A stretch of DNA of 64,000 nucleotides, taken from Cupriavidus sp. WGlv3 (GTDB lineage: Bacteria > Pseudomonadota > Gammaproteobacteria > Burkholderiales > Burkholderiaceae). The DNA lies in the NCBI RefSeq assembly GCF_023952475.1, contig NZ_JALHRX010000009.1, forward strand, positions 62,001-126,000, in the 5' to 3' direction. The notes under the pieces are model-generated. The model ran no database searches, had not been told where the DNA came from, and saw only the letters and a list, made by a program, of their open reading frames with translations. This document shows, one piece after another, positions 26,853-35,647 of this stretch (position 1 is the first letter of the stretch; every line of letters begins with the position of its first letter). The translations under genes were made by a program, and so were the position numbers.

Positions 26853-27776
26853 ATGAAAATCACGCTCGACGAACTGCTCGCCTTTGCGACCGTGGTCGAC
26901 AGCGGCTCGATCACGGCCGCCGCGCAGCAGCTCGACCTCACCGTCTCGGCCACCAGCCGCACCCTCGCCCGCCTCGAGGAAAAGCTCAAGACCACGCTGC
27001 TGCGCCGGACCACGCGCCGCCTCGAGCTGACCGAGGAAGGTCAGGCCTTCCTGCACGACGCGCGCGCCATCATCGACTCGGTCGAAAGCGCGGAAGAGCA
27101 GATGCTGGCGCGGCGCGAGAAGCCGTCCGGGCGCCTGCGCGTCGACGCCGCGTCGCCGTTCATGCTGCATGTGATCGTGCCGCTGGTGCGCGGCTACCGC
27201 GAGCGCTTTCCGCAGGTGGAGCTGGAGCTGAACAGCAACGAGGGCATCATCGACCTGCTCGAGCGTCGCACCGACGTGGCCATCCGCATCGGCCGCCTCA
27301 AGGATTCGACGCTGCATAGCCGGCTGATCGGCAACAGCCGGGTGCGCATGCTGGCCAGTCCGGCCTACCTCGACGCGCACGGCCACCCACGCAAGGCGCA
27401 GGATCTCGGCAAGCACGCGCTGCTGGGCTTCAACCAGCCCGAATCGCTGAACGTGTGGCCGATCCTGGGTGCGGATGGCGAGCCCTACCGGATCGAGCCG
27501 GCGGTGTGGTCGTCGAGCGGCGAGACGCTCAGGCAACTGGCGCTGGAGGGCGCGGGCATCGTGTGCCTGTCGGACTTCATGACCGCGCACGACCGCGAGG
27601 CGGGCCGGCTGGTGCAGGTGCTGGCGCGCCAGACCCAGGACGTGCACCAGCCCATCCATGCGGTCTACTACCGCAATACCGCGATCTCGGCGCGGATCGC
27701 GTCGTTCGTCGACTACCTGGTCGAAGCGATCGGCGGCAAGGGCGGCGCGCGCCAGGCGGCGTGGGCCCAGCCGTGA
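26853..27776 (+). CDS. LysR-family regulator of the reductase pair
   Basis: 307 aa. HTH at DELLAFATVVDSGSITAAAQQLDLTVSATSRTLARLE; effector domain complete, with DVAIRIGRLKDSTL typical of the CrgA/YafC/DmlR branch. It is divergent from dkgB by 172 bases, and the AT-rich dyad TTGA-N7-TCAA at 26779-26793 in between is a plausible LysR site. Likely role: induces dkgB-nemA in response to an electrophile; this is inference from arrangement. Confidence 0.9.
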   Translation: MKITLDELLAFATVVDSGSITAAAQQLDLTVSATSRTLARLEEKLKTTLLRRTTRRLELTEEGQAFLHDARAIIDSVESAEEQMLARREKPSGRLRVDAASPFMLHVIVPLVRGYRERFPQVELELNSNEGIIDLLERRTDVAIRIGRLKDSTLHSRLIGNSRVRMLASPAYLDAHGHPRKAQDLGKHALLGFNQPESLNVWPILGADGEPYRIEPAVWSSSGETLRQLALEGAGIVCLSDFMTAHDREAGRLVQVLARQTQDVHQPIHAVYYRNTAISARIASFVDYLVEAIGGKGGARQAAWAQP

Positions 27777-27783
27777 CGATGTC

Positions 27784-28692
27784 CTAGGCCACCACGAACC
27801 TGGGATCCAGCCGGGCCAGCGCAAACGCGCGGGTGTGCGCGACAAAGGCCTTGAGCAGGATCGACGGCGCGCGCTGCGCCGAGAACAGCACCGAAAAGTC
27901 GGTGGTCAGCAAGGGGTCGAACATGCGGAAGCAGACCCCGTCGCCCTTGTATTCCAGCGCGGTGATCGGGTCGATCAGCGCCACGCCCAGCCCCTCCTCC
28001 ACGAACGCGCAGATGCTCCACGACACCTGCGTTTCCACCTGCACCTTGCATTCGATGCCGTAAGAGGCAAAGAGCGCATCGATCTGCAACCGCGAGTCGA
28101 GCACGCGCGGATGCGAGACGAAGCGCTCCCCCGCCAGGTCCGGCGGGCGGATGACTTCCTGGCTGGCAAGCCGGTGCCCGGCCGGAATCGCGCACACCAT
28201 CCGGGTCGACAGCAGCCGCTCGCCGTGCGTGCTGGGGTGGTTCATCGACAGGATGGCAAAGCCCACGTCGCAGCGCTGCTCCGAGACCATGTTGACCACC
28301 GTGCGCGACGAGTGCGGCAGCATCGTGATCTGGATCTGCGGGTGGTCGGCCATGAACGCCGCGATCGCGCGCGGCAGGAACGACAGCGCCAGCGCCGGCG
28401 CGGCGGCGATCTGCAGCGAGCCGCGCTGCATGTCGCGGATATCCAGCGCGGTCTGCGCGATGCGGTCGATGCCGACCAGCGAGCGCTGCACTTCCTCGAA
28501 CAGCGCCTGCGCCTCGGCGGTGGGGTGCAGCCGCCCGCGCATGCGCTCGAACAGGGAAAACCCTACCGCCTCTTCCAGATCGGCGATCAGCCGGGTCGTC
28601 GCCGGCTGCGAGATGTGGAGCATCTCGGCGGCGCGCGTGACGGTCTGGCAAAGCATGACGGCCCGGAAGGCCTCGAGCTGGCGGATTTTCAT
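27784..28692 (-). CDS. LysR-family regulator, NocR/OccR-like
   Basis: 302 aa. HTH: MKIRQLEAFRAVMLCQTVTRAAEMLHISQPATTRLIADLE. The effector domain, with SEQRCDVGFAILSMNHPS and EEGLGVALIDPITALEYKG, resembles NocR/OccR and CysB-like regulators that sense opines, arginine derivatives or polyamine-like compounds. It diverges from the ABC/dehydrogenase operon starting at 28879 and has a T-N11-A dyad 12 bases before its own start, which fits autoregulation plus control of the operon. Confidence 0.9.
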   Translation of the reverse strand: MKIRQLEAFRAVMLCQTVTRAAEMLHISQPATTRLIADLEEAVGFSLFERMRGRLHPTAEAQALFEEVQRSLVGIDRIAQTALDIRDMQRGSLQIAAAPALALSFLPRAIAAFMADHPQIQITMLPHSSRTVVNMVSEQRCDVGFAILSMNHPSTHGERLLSTRMVCAIPAGHRLASQEVIRPPDLAGERFVSHPRVLDSRLQIDALFASYGIECKVQVETQVSWSICAFVEEGLGVALIDPITALEYKGDGVCFRMFDPLLTTDFSVLFSAQRAPSILLKAFVAHTRAFALARLDPRFVVA

Positions 28693-28703
28693 GCTGCAAG
28701 TCT

Positions 28704-28718
28704 ATAACACCATGTTAT
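28704..28718. promoter_or_regulatory. LysR-type operator (T-N11-A dyad)
   Basis: ATAACA-CCA-TGTTAT is a perfect dyad containing TAACACCATGTTA, the T-N11-A form bound by LysR proteins. It starts 12 bases upstream of the divergent lysR start and about 160 bases upstream of the ABC operon. Confidence 0.65.
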
Positions 28719-28878
28719 CGATGTCCCAAAAAAAAGAATTTTTCACGGCCCTAGCATCCTCCTAATCTATCCCGACACCGCATATTCCCAGACGTTCTTC
28801 GTTGCGGTGCAGCGATAACCCGCCTGCATGGTTTTGGGGATCGATGGCAAGTTGACGGTGCATAACAGGGAGGAAAGC

Positions 28879-29913
28879 ATGAAACAGCAAGTTCTCGCCG
28901 CGGCCGTGGTCGCGTTGTGCGGCACCTCGGCCGCGCTGGCCCAGCAGCCGACCCTCTACGTCGGTTCGTACGGCGGCTCGACCGAAAAGGTGTTCAAGGA
29001 AAAGATCATCCCCGCCTTCGAGACCCGGCATAAGGTCAAGGTGGTCTATGTCGCGGGCAATTCCACCGACACGCTGGCCAAGCTGCAGGCGCAGAAGGCG
29101 CGCCAGGAACTCGATGTGGTGCTGCTCGATGACGGCCCGATGTACCAGGCGCTGCAGCTGGGCTTTTGCGATGCCGTCAAGGATGCGCCGGTCTACAAGG
29201 ACCTCTACCCGCTGGCGAAGCTGGGCGACAACAAGGCCACCGGCATCGGCGTGGTGGCGACGGGCCTGGTCTACAACACCGAGGCATTCCGCAAGGCCGG
29301 CCTGCCGAAACCGGATTCGTGGGAGGTGCTGGCCGACAAGAAATTCCGCCAGAAGGTCGCGATCCCGCCGATCAGCAACACCTACGGGCTGCAGACGCTG
29401 ATCATGTTCGCCAAGCTGCGCAAGGGCGGCGACCAGAATGTCGAGCCGGGCTTCGCCGCGCTGACGCGCGAGGTCGGCCCCAACGTGCTGGCCTGGGAGC
29501 CGTCGCCGGGCAAGATGACCGAGCTGTTCCAGAATGGCGACGTCACGCTGGCGGTGTGGGGCAGCGGCCGCGCGCAAAGCCTGAAGGACACCGGCTTCCC
29601 GGTGGAATTCGTCTATCCGAAGGAAGGCGCCCCGGCGCTGCTGACCGCTGCGTGCCCGGTGGTGCAGAGCGACGTGGCCGAGGCCTCGCAGGCCTTTATC
29701 CAGTACCTGCTCACGCCCGAGGTGCAGACCGTGCTGGCCGACAGCCAGGGCTGGGGACCGGTCAATGCCAGGGTCAAGCTCGAGCCGAAGGTGGCCGCCA
29801 AGGTGCCGTACGGCAAGGCCCAGATCGACACGCTGCTGCCGACCAACTGGACCGTGGTCAACGAGAAGCGCGCCGAGTGGACCAACCGCTGGAACCGCAC
29901 GGTCGAGCGCTGA
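28879..29913 (+). CDS. Periplasmic solute-binding protein, polyamine/opine type
   Basis: 344 aa; ATG at 28879 follows GGGAGGAAAGC. Signal peptide ends near ALAQQ. The PotD/AfuA-like fold is seen in LYVGSYGGSTEKVFKEKIIPAFE, VLLDDGPMYQALQLG, GVVATGLVYNTEAF and VAIPPISNTYGLQ. Family members bind polyamines, opines, putrescine-like amines or Fe3+. The first gene of a long operon, it is followed by the matching ATPase and two permeases and then by dehydrogenases, so the ligand is probably an amine or imino-acid derivative. Confidence 0.92.
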   Translation: MKQQVLAAAVVALCGTSAALAQQPTLYVGSYGGSTEKVFKEKIIPAFETRHKVKVVYVAGNSTDTLAKLQAQKARQELDVVLLDDGPMYQALQLGFCDAVKDAPVYKDLYPLAKLGDNKATGIGVVATGLVYNTEAFRKAGLPKPDSWEVLADKKFRQKVAIPPISNTYGLQTLIMFAKLRKGGDQNVEPGFAALTREVGPNVLAWEPSPGKMTELFQNGDVTLAVWGSGRAQSLKDTGFPVEFVYPKEGAPALLTAACPVVQSDVAEASQAFIQYLLTPEVQTVLADSQGWGPVNARVKLEPKVAAKVPYGKAQIDTLLPTNWTVVNEKRAEWTNRWNRTVER

Positions 29914-29965
29914 GCCCGCACCACGATCGCCCCACGATAGCCACCAGGACTGCCCCCGCAAAACC

Positions 29966-31045
29966 ATGAGCTTCCTCACACTGAGCGGCCTCGCGAAGGC
30001 CTTCGGCAGCTTCCATGCCGTTGAACACCTCAGCCTCGATGTCGAGCGCGGCGAATTCCTGTCGCTGCTCGGCCCGTCCGGCTGCGGCAAGACCACCACG
30101 CTGCAGATGATCGCCGGCTTCGTCGAACCCACGCGCGGCCGCATCGTGCTGGACGGACGCGACATCACCGCGCTGCGCCCCGAAAAGCGCGGCATGGGCG
30201 TGGTGTTCCAGAGCTATGCGCTGTTTCCGCACATGACCGTGGCCGGCAATATCGGCTTCGGCCTGGAGATGCGCGGCGTGGCCGCGGCCGAGCGCGGCCG
30301 CCGCATCGACGAGGCGCTCGAGCTGGTGCGCCTGGGCGGACTCGGCAAGCGCTATCCGAAGGAGCTGTCAGGCGGCCAGCGCCAGCGCGTGGCGATTGCG
30401 CGCGCGCTGGCAATCCGGCCCGAGGTGCTGCTGCTCGACGAGCCGATGTCCAACCTCGATGCCAAGCTGCGCGAGGACATGCATATCGAGCTGCGCGCGA
30501 TCCAGCGCCAGCTCGGCATCACCACCATCCTGGTCACGCACGACCAGGTCGAGGCCATGACCATGAGCGACCGCATCGCGGTGATGCATGGCGGGCGCAT
30601 CGTCCAGCTGGCCACGCCGTTCGAGGCCTACGAGCGGCCACAGTCGGCCTTCGCCTCGGGCTTTCTGGGCAAGACCAACAGTCTCGCCGGCGTGGTCGAG
30701 CAGACCAACGCGCGCTGCTGCGAAGTGCGACTTGGCGACACGCTGGCGCATGTGCCGCATGAAGGCCGCCAGGTCGGGCGCGAGGTGCAGGTCTACGTGC
30801 GTCCCGAGAAGATCCGGCTGGGCCAGTCCGGTGACGGCGGCATCCCCGGCACGGTTCACACGCGGCTGTTCCTCGGCAACCACTGGATGCTGGAGATCGA
30901 CAGCGCGCTGGGCCGGCTGCGCGTGAGCCAGCCCAACCTGGGCGAGACGCCGCCGGCCGAGGGCGCGGCCGTCAGCGTGCTGTGGCACGACCAGGACCTG
31001 CGCGTGCTGGCCACCGAAACCGCCACGGAGGCGCGCCATGCCTGA
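29966..31045 (+). CDS. ABC importer ATPase (PotA type)
   Basis: 359 aa. Walker A GPSGCGKTT, Q-loop VVFQSYALFPHMTV, signature LSGGQRQRVAIARAL, Walker B EVLLLDEPMSNLDA and switch His in LVTHDQ are all intact. The C-terminal 120 residues are a TOBE regulatory domain (VYVRPEKIRLG). The end overlaps the permease start by eight bases. It drives import by the two permeases that follow. Confidence 0.95.
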   Translation: MSFLTLSGLAKAFGSFHAVEHLSLDVERGEFLSLLGPSGCGKTTTLQMIAGFVEPTRGRIVLDGRDITALRPEKRGMGVVFQSYALFPHMTVAGNIGFGLEMRGVAAAERGRRIDEALELVRLGGLGKRYPKELSGGQRQRVAIARALAIRPEVLLLDEPMSNLDAKLREDMHIELRAIQRQLGITTILVTHDQVEAMTMSDRIAVMHGGRIVQLATPFEAYERPQSAFASGFLGKTNSLAGVVEQTNARCCEVRLGDTLAHVPHEGRQVGREVQVYVRPEKIRLGQSGDGGIPGTVHTRLFLGNHWMLEIDSALGRLRVSQPNLGETPPAEGAAVSVLWHDQDLRVLATETATEARHA

Positions 31046-31961
31046 TACCGCCACTCCCAACCTTGCTGGCGCGCACGCGATGGCGCCACGCCTGCCGCGC
31101 AGGCCGTTTGCCGGCGCGGCCCCGTGGCTGCTGTCGGGCCCGGCCCTGCTGCTGTTCTGCGCGATGCTGCTGGTGCCGCTGCTGCTCACCGGCCTGCTGT
31201 CGCTGCACGCCTTCGACGGCACCCGCGGCGTGCTGCCGGCGCTGACCGCGGCCAATTATCTCGAGATCCTCGGCGACAGCTATTACCACGAGATTTTCCT
31301 GCGCACGGCCGGCATGGCACTGGCGGTAACGGTGCTTGCGGTGGCGTTCGGCGTGCCCGAGACCCTGATCCTGTCGCGCATGCGCAGCCCGTGGCGCGGC
31401 CTCTTCCTGATCGTGATCCTCGGGCCGCTGCTGATCTCGGTGGTGGTGCGCACGCTGGGGTGGGCCATCCTGATGGGCAACAACGGCCTGATCAACGAAA
31501 CCCTGCAGTGGCTGGGCCTGGTCGAAGCGCCGGTGAAGCTGGTGTTCACGCAGACCGGCGTGATCATCGCGCTGACGCACGTGATGATGCCGTTCATGGT
31601 GATCTCGGTATGGGCCTCGCTGCAGAAGCTGGACCCGCAAGTCGAGCAGGCCGGCCAGGCCTTCGGCGCCTCGCCCTTCACGGTGTTCCGCCGCGTGATC
31701 CTGCCGCAGATCCTGCCCGGCATCCTGTCGGGCAGCATCATCGTGTTCGCGCTGTCGGCCTCGGCCTTCGCCACCCCGGCCATCCTCGGCGGGCGCCGCC
31801 TCAAGGTGGTGGCCACCGCCGCCTACGACGAATTCCTGAACACGCTGAACTGGCCGCTCGGCGCCGCCATCGCGGTGCTGCTGCTGATCGCCAACGTGAT
31901 TGTCATCGTCGGCTGCAACCGGCTGGTGGAGCGCCGCTTCCGCCAGGTCTTCGAAGCCTGA
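31038..31961 (+). CDS. ABC importer permease (PotB type)
   Basis: 307 aa with about six membrane helices. The EAA loop that contacts the ATPase is visible as EQAGQAFGASPFTVFRRVILPQILPGI. The N-terminus has a Pro/Arg-rich cytosolic leader before the first helix. It forms the membrane channel with the next gene product. Confidence 0.93.
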   Translation: MPDTATPNLAGAHAMAPRLPRRPFAGAAPWLLSGPALLLFCAMLLVPLLLTGLLSLHAFDGTRGVLPALTAANYLEILGDSYYHEIFLRTAGMALAVTVLAVAFGVPETLILSRMRSPWRGLFLIVILGPLLISVVVRTLGWAILMGNNGLINETLQWLGLVEAPVKLVFTQTGVIIALTHVMMPFMVISVWASLQKLDPQVEQAGQAFGASPFTVFRRVILPQILPGILSGSIIVFALSASAFATPAILGGRRLKVVATAAYDEFLNTLNWPLGAAIAVLLLIANVIVIVGCNRLVERRFRQVFEA

Positions 31962-31973
31962 GGAGCTGATGCC

Positions 31974-32768
31974 ATGCGCAAGAACGGTCCCCTTTCCCTG
32001 CTGTACCACGCCCTCTTTATCGCCTTCATGGTGGCGCCGCTGCTGGTGGTGGTCGCGGTGTCCTTCACCGGCAAGGGCTATATCTCGATGCCCACCGACG
32101 GGCTCTCGCTGCGCTGGTTCCGCGCCATTGCCGATGCGCACGAGCTCGTCGATGCGATCTGGCTGTCGCTGACGCTGGGCCTGGTCAGCGCCACCATCGC
32201 GGTGGCGCTGGCGGTGCCCGCGGCGCTGGCGCTGATCCGCCATCGCTTCCCCGGCCGCGGCGCGCTGATGGCCTTCTTTCTGTCGCCGCTGATGATCCCG
32301 CACGTGGTGCTTGGGGTGGCCTTCCTGCGCTTCTTCACCACGCTGGGCGTGACCGGCTCGTTCTTCTGGCTCGCGCTCACGCACGTGGTGGTGGTGATGC
32401 CCTACGCGCTGCGCCTGGTGCTGGCCGCCGCCACCGGGCTCGACCGCGATGCCGAGCGCGCCGCGCTCTCGCTCGGCGCCAGCCGCTTCACGGCATTCCG
32501 CCGCGTGGTGCTGCCGCTGATCCTGCCCGGCGTGGTGGGCGGCTGGATGCTGTCGTTCATCCAGAGCTTCGACGAGCTGACCATGACCGTCTTCGTCGCC
32601 ACGCCGGGCACCACCACGCTGCCGGTGGCGATGTACAACCAGATCGCCCAGACCATCGATCCGCTGGTGGCTTCGGTGTCCACGGTGCTGATCGTCGGCA
32701 CGCTGGTGCTGATGGTGCTGCTGGACCGCATCGTCGGCCTCGACCGCGTGCTGATCGGCAAGAACTGA
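31974..32768 (+). CDS. ABC importer permease (PotC type)
   Basis: 264 aa, GAGGAG nine bases upstream. Six helices; the EAA loop is ERAALSLGASRFTAFRRVVLPLILPGV. It pairs with the preceding permease. The set SBP-ATPase-permease-permease is complete in 28879-32768 with no missing part. Confidence 0.93.
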   Translation: MRKNGPLSLLYHALFIAFMVAPLLVVVAVSFTGKGYISMPTDGLSLRWFRAIADAHELVDAIWLSLTLGLVSATIAVALAVPAALALIRHRFPGRGALMAFFLSPLMIPHVVLGVAFLRFFTTLGVTGSFFWLALTHVVVVMPYALRLVLAAATGLDRDAERAALSLGASRFTAFRRVVLPLILPGVVGGWMLSFIQSFDELTMTVFVATPGTTTLPVAMYNQIAQTIDPLVASVSTVLIVGTLVLMVLLDRIVGLDRVLIGKN

Positions 32769-32780
32769 ACTTCGACTGAC

Positions 32781-33917
32781 ATGACCACATCCGATCTGAT
32801 CGTGATTGGCGGCGGCCTGGTCGGCACCGCCATCGCTTACGGCGCCGCCGGGCAAGGCCTGCGCGTTACCGTGCTGGACGAGGGCGACGACGCTCTGCGC
32901 GCCTCGCGCGGCAATTTTGGCCTGGTCTGGGTCCAGGGCAAGGGCCTGGGCATGGCGCCCTACGCGCGCTGGACGCTGGGCTCGGCGCGGCTGTGGCCGC
33001 AGCTGCGCGATGCGCTGCGCGACGAGACCGGCATCGACGTGTGCCTGCGCCAGCCTGGTGGCTTCCACCTGTGCTTTTCCGAGGCGGACATGGATGAGCG
33101 CCGCCAGCGCCTGCAGAGCATCCAGGACGCGCTGCAGGGCGACTATCCGTTCGAGATGCTGGGCCACCGCGAACTCGCGCAACGGCTGCCCGGCGTGGGC
33201 CCGGCCGTGGTCGGCGCCAGCTATACGCCGATGGACGGGCACACCAACCCGCTCAAGCTGCTGCGCGCGCTGCATGCCGCCTGCCAGCGGCGTGGCGTGC
33301 GCATCGTCGGCGGGCATGGCGCGCAATCGATCACGCCGGAAGCGGGCGGCTTTACGGTCAATGCGGGGGAAGGCGGCCACGCGCGCTTTGCCGCGCCGCG
33401 CGTGGTGCTGGCCGCCGGCCTCGGCAACCGCAAGCTTGCCGCGCAGGTCGGCCTGCATGCGCCGGTGGCACCGAACCGTGGCCAGGTGCTGATCGGTGAG
33501 CGCGCCAGCCACTTCCTCGACTTCCCCACCACCTATGTGCGCCAGACCGACGAAGGCACGATCCAGCTGGGCGACTCGATGGAGGACGTCGGCTTCGACG
33601 ACGGCACCACCGCCGGCGTGCTCGCCGACATTGCGCGCCGCGGCGTGCGCAGCTTCCCCGCGCTGGCCGGCCTGAAGCTGGTGCGCGCCTGGGGCGCGCT
33701 GCGCGTGATGAGCCCGGACGGCTACCCGATCTACCAGGAAAGCCCGACCTGCCCCGGCGCCTTCGTCACCACCTGCCATAGCGGCGTCACGCTTGCCGCC
33801 GCGCATGCGCTGCGCGTCGCCCCGTGGGTGGCCGGGGGCGAACGGCCACAGGGGATCGACGTATTCACCGGCGACCGCTTCCTGAACTCCAACCAGACCT
33901 TCCACCATGCCCACTGA
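32781..33917 (+). CDS. FAD-dependent amino/imino-acid dehydrogenase (DadA/OoxB-like), copy 1
   Basis: 378 aa. FAD Rossmann motif DLIVIGGGLVGTAIAYGAA with the acidic VLDEG strand end; a DAO-type C-terminal part with FVTTCHSGVTLAAAHALRVAPWV. No signal peptide. Family reaction: oxidation of a C-N bond next to a carboxylate (D-amino acids, glycine, sarcosine, opines) to an imine, with electrons passed to a quinone or an FeS partner. It overlaps the ferredoxin-like gene by 11 bases. A related flavoprotein is encoded at 35637, so the complex may have two different beta-type subunits. Confidence 0.88.
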   Translation: MTTSDLIVIGGGLVGTAIAYGAAGQGLRVTVLDEGDDALRASRGNFGLVWVQGKGLGMAPYARWTLGSARLWPQLRDALRDETGIDVCLRQPGGFHLCFSEADMDERRQRLQSIQDALQGDYPFEMLGHRELAQRLPGVGPAVVGASYTPMDGHTNPLKLLRALHAACQRRGVRIVGGHGAQSITPEAGGFTVNAGEGGHARFAAPRVVLAAGLGNRKLAAQVGLHAPVAPNRGQVLIGERASHFLDFPTTYVRQTDEGTIQLGDSMEDVGFDDGTTAGVLADIARRGVRSFPALAGLKLVRAWGALRVMSPDGYPIYQESPTCPGAFVTTCHSGVTLAAAHALRVAPWVAGGERPQGIDVFTGDRFLNSNQTFHHAH

Positions 33918-34275
33918 TCGCCTGTTCAAACGGATTGCCGCGTCCGCCGCCCATGGCGGCGCCGACACCGTCACCATCGAATTCAATGGCGCGCCGCTGC
34001 GGGTGCCATCCGGCTGCAGCGTTGCCGCGGCGCTGCTGGCCAGCGGCGTGACCCGCTTCCGCAATTCGCCGGTCAGCGGCGAGCCGCGCGCGCCGTATTG
34101 CATGATGGGCGTCTGCTTCGAATGCCTGATGGAGATCGACGGGCAGCCGAGCCGGCAAAGCTGCCTGGTGACAGTGCGTGAAGGCATGCGCGTCCACACG
34201 CAGGACGGCGCCCGCACCCTGCCATTGCCCGCGCCGGTAGAGGCTGGCCACGCTGCGGAGGTGGCCCATGGCTGA
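33907..34275 (+). CDS. Small [2Fe-2S] subunit (HcnA/OoxC-like)
   Basis: 122 aa. Cys pattern YCMMGVCFECLMEI and QSCLV (C-x4-C-x2-C-x12-C) is that of the Fer2_4 domain found as the N-terminal part of HcnA or as a separate gamma subunit of opine and proline dehydrogenases. An initial strand (VTIEFNGAPLRVPSGCSVAAALLA) completes the ferredoxin fold. It overlaps both neighbours (11 and 8 bases), which points to a stoichiometric complex. Confidence 0.88.
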   Translation: MPTDRLFKRIAASAAHGGADTVTIEFNGAPLRVPSGCSVAAALLASGVTRFRNSPVSGEPRAPYCMMGVCFECLMEIDGQPSRQSCLVTVREGMRVHTQDGARTLPLPAPVEAGHAAEVAHG

Positions 34276-35647
34276 GCATGACGTCGACATCGCCATCATC
34301 GGCGCCGGCCCGGCCGGCATGGCGGCGGCGGTGGCCGCCGCGGCCAGCGGCGCGCGCGTGGCCCTGCTCGACGAGCAGGAAGCCTGCGGCGGCCAGATCT
34401 ACCGCGCCATCCAGAGCGCGCCACCGGAGCGCCTGCGCATCCTCGGTCCCGACTACGCCGCCGGCCGCGCGCTGGCCGACCGCTTCGCCGCCAGCGGCGC
34501 GCAGCACATCACCGGCGCGGCGGTGTGGCAGGTCACGCGCGAGCACGCCGTGCACTACCTGCGCCAGGGCCGGGTCGCCAGCGTGCAGGCGCGCCAGGTG
34601 ATTCTCTGCACCGGGGCCATGGAGCGCCCGTTCCCGATCCCGGGATGGACCCTGCCCGGCGTGCTGACCGCCGGCGCCGCGCAGATCCTGCTCAAGAGCG
34701 CCGACGTGGTGCCGGCCGAACCGGTGGTGCTGGCCGGCTGCGGGCCCTTGCTCTACCTGCTCGGCTGGCAATACGTGCGCGCCGGCGTGCCGATCCGCGC
34801 CATCGTCGACACCACCGACGGCGCCGACTACCAGCGTGCGCTGGCCCACCTGGGCGGGGCGCTGGCAGGCTGGCGCTACCTGAAGAAAGGCCTGGCGCTG
34901 ATGCGTGCGCTGAAGCGTAGCGGCGTGCCGTTCTACAAGGGCGCCACGGAACTGGTGGTCGAGGGCGACGAGGCGGTGCGGGCGCTGCGCTTCACCAGCC
35001 ACGGGCAGTCGCACCGCATTGCCACGCATGCCGTGCTGCTGCACCAGGGCGTGGTGCCCAATACCCAGTTCAGCTGGGCACTGCGCGCGGCGCACCGCTG
35101 GGACGACACGCAGCTGTGCTGGCAGCCGGTGGTCGACGACTGGGGCACGCTCGACCTGCCGGGCATCTTCGTTGCCGGCGATGGCCGCGGCATCGGCGGC
35201 GCGGTTGCGGCCGCGCTGCAGGGCGAGCTGGCCGGCCTGGCGGCGGCCCATAACCTCGGCCGGCTCGACGCCGCGCAACGCGACCGCCAGGCCGCGCCGC
35301 TGCGCGCCGCGCTGCGCTCGCACCTGAGCATCCGGCCCTTCCTCGACGCGCTGTACCGCCCCAAGCCGGCCAACCGCGTGCCGGCGGACGACGTGGTGGT
35401 CTGCCGCTGCGAGGAAGTGACCGCCGGCGCCATCCGCGGCTTCGTCGCGCTGGGCTGCAGCGGGCCCAACCAGGCCAAGTCGTTCGGCCGCTGCGGCATG
35501 GGGCCGTGCCAGGGGCGCCAGTGCGGCCTGACGGTCACCGAGATCATCGCCGACGCGCGCGGCGTGCCGCCGCAGCAGGTCGGCTACTACCGTATTCGCC
35601 CGCCGATCAAGCCGGTCACGCTCGGAGAACTTGCCAATGAAGGCTGA
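34268..35647 (+). CDS. FAD/NAD(P)-binding dehydrogenase alpha subunit (HcnB/OoxA-like)
   Basis: 459 aa. N-terminal FAD motif DIAIIGAGPAGMAAAVAAA, a CTGAMERPFPIPGWTLPGV segment typical of HcnB/OoxA/sarcosine oxidase alpha, and a second nucleotide-binding part (PVVLAGCGPLLYLLG). The C-terminus carries a BFD-like [2Fe-2S] site: CRCEE and CGMGPCQGRQCG. Subunits of this family pass electrons within heteromeric opine oxidases, cyanide synthase or proline dehydrogenase. It overlaps the next flavoprotein by 11 bases. Confidence 0.9.
   Translation: MAEHDVDIAIIGAGPAGMAAAVAAAASGARVALLDEQEACGGQIYRAIQSAPPERLRILGPDYAAGRALADRFAASGAQHITGAAVWQVTREHAVHYLRQGRVASVQARQVILCTGAMERPFPIPGWTLPGVLTAGAAQILLKSADVVPAEPVVLAGCGPLLYLLGWQYVRAGVPIRAIVDTTDGADYQRALAHLGGALAGWRYLKKGLALMRALKRSGVPFYKGATELVVEGDEAVRALRFTSHGQSHRIATHAVLLHQGVVPNTQFSWALRAAHRWDDTQLCWQPVVDDWGTLDLPGIFVAGDGRGIGGAVAAALQGELAGLAAAHNLGRLDAAQRDRQAAPLRAALRSHLSIRPFLDALYRPKPANRVPADDVVVCRCEEVTAGAIRGFVALGCSGPNQAKSFGRCGMGPCQGRQCGLTVTEIIADARGVPPQQVGYYRIRPPIKPVTLGELANEG

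Noticed and set aside
28733..28745. A-run/T-run near 28730 considered as a terminator
   Set aside because: No stem precedes it, and it lies in the divergent promoter region of the lysR gene and ABC operon.
30972..34217. 1081-codon minus-strand reading frame
   Set aside because: Antisense to the ABC permeases and flavoprotein genes; composition is His/Gln/Arg/Asp-rich, typical of GC-rich antisense frames.
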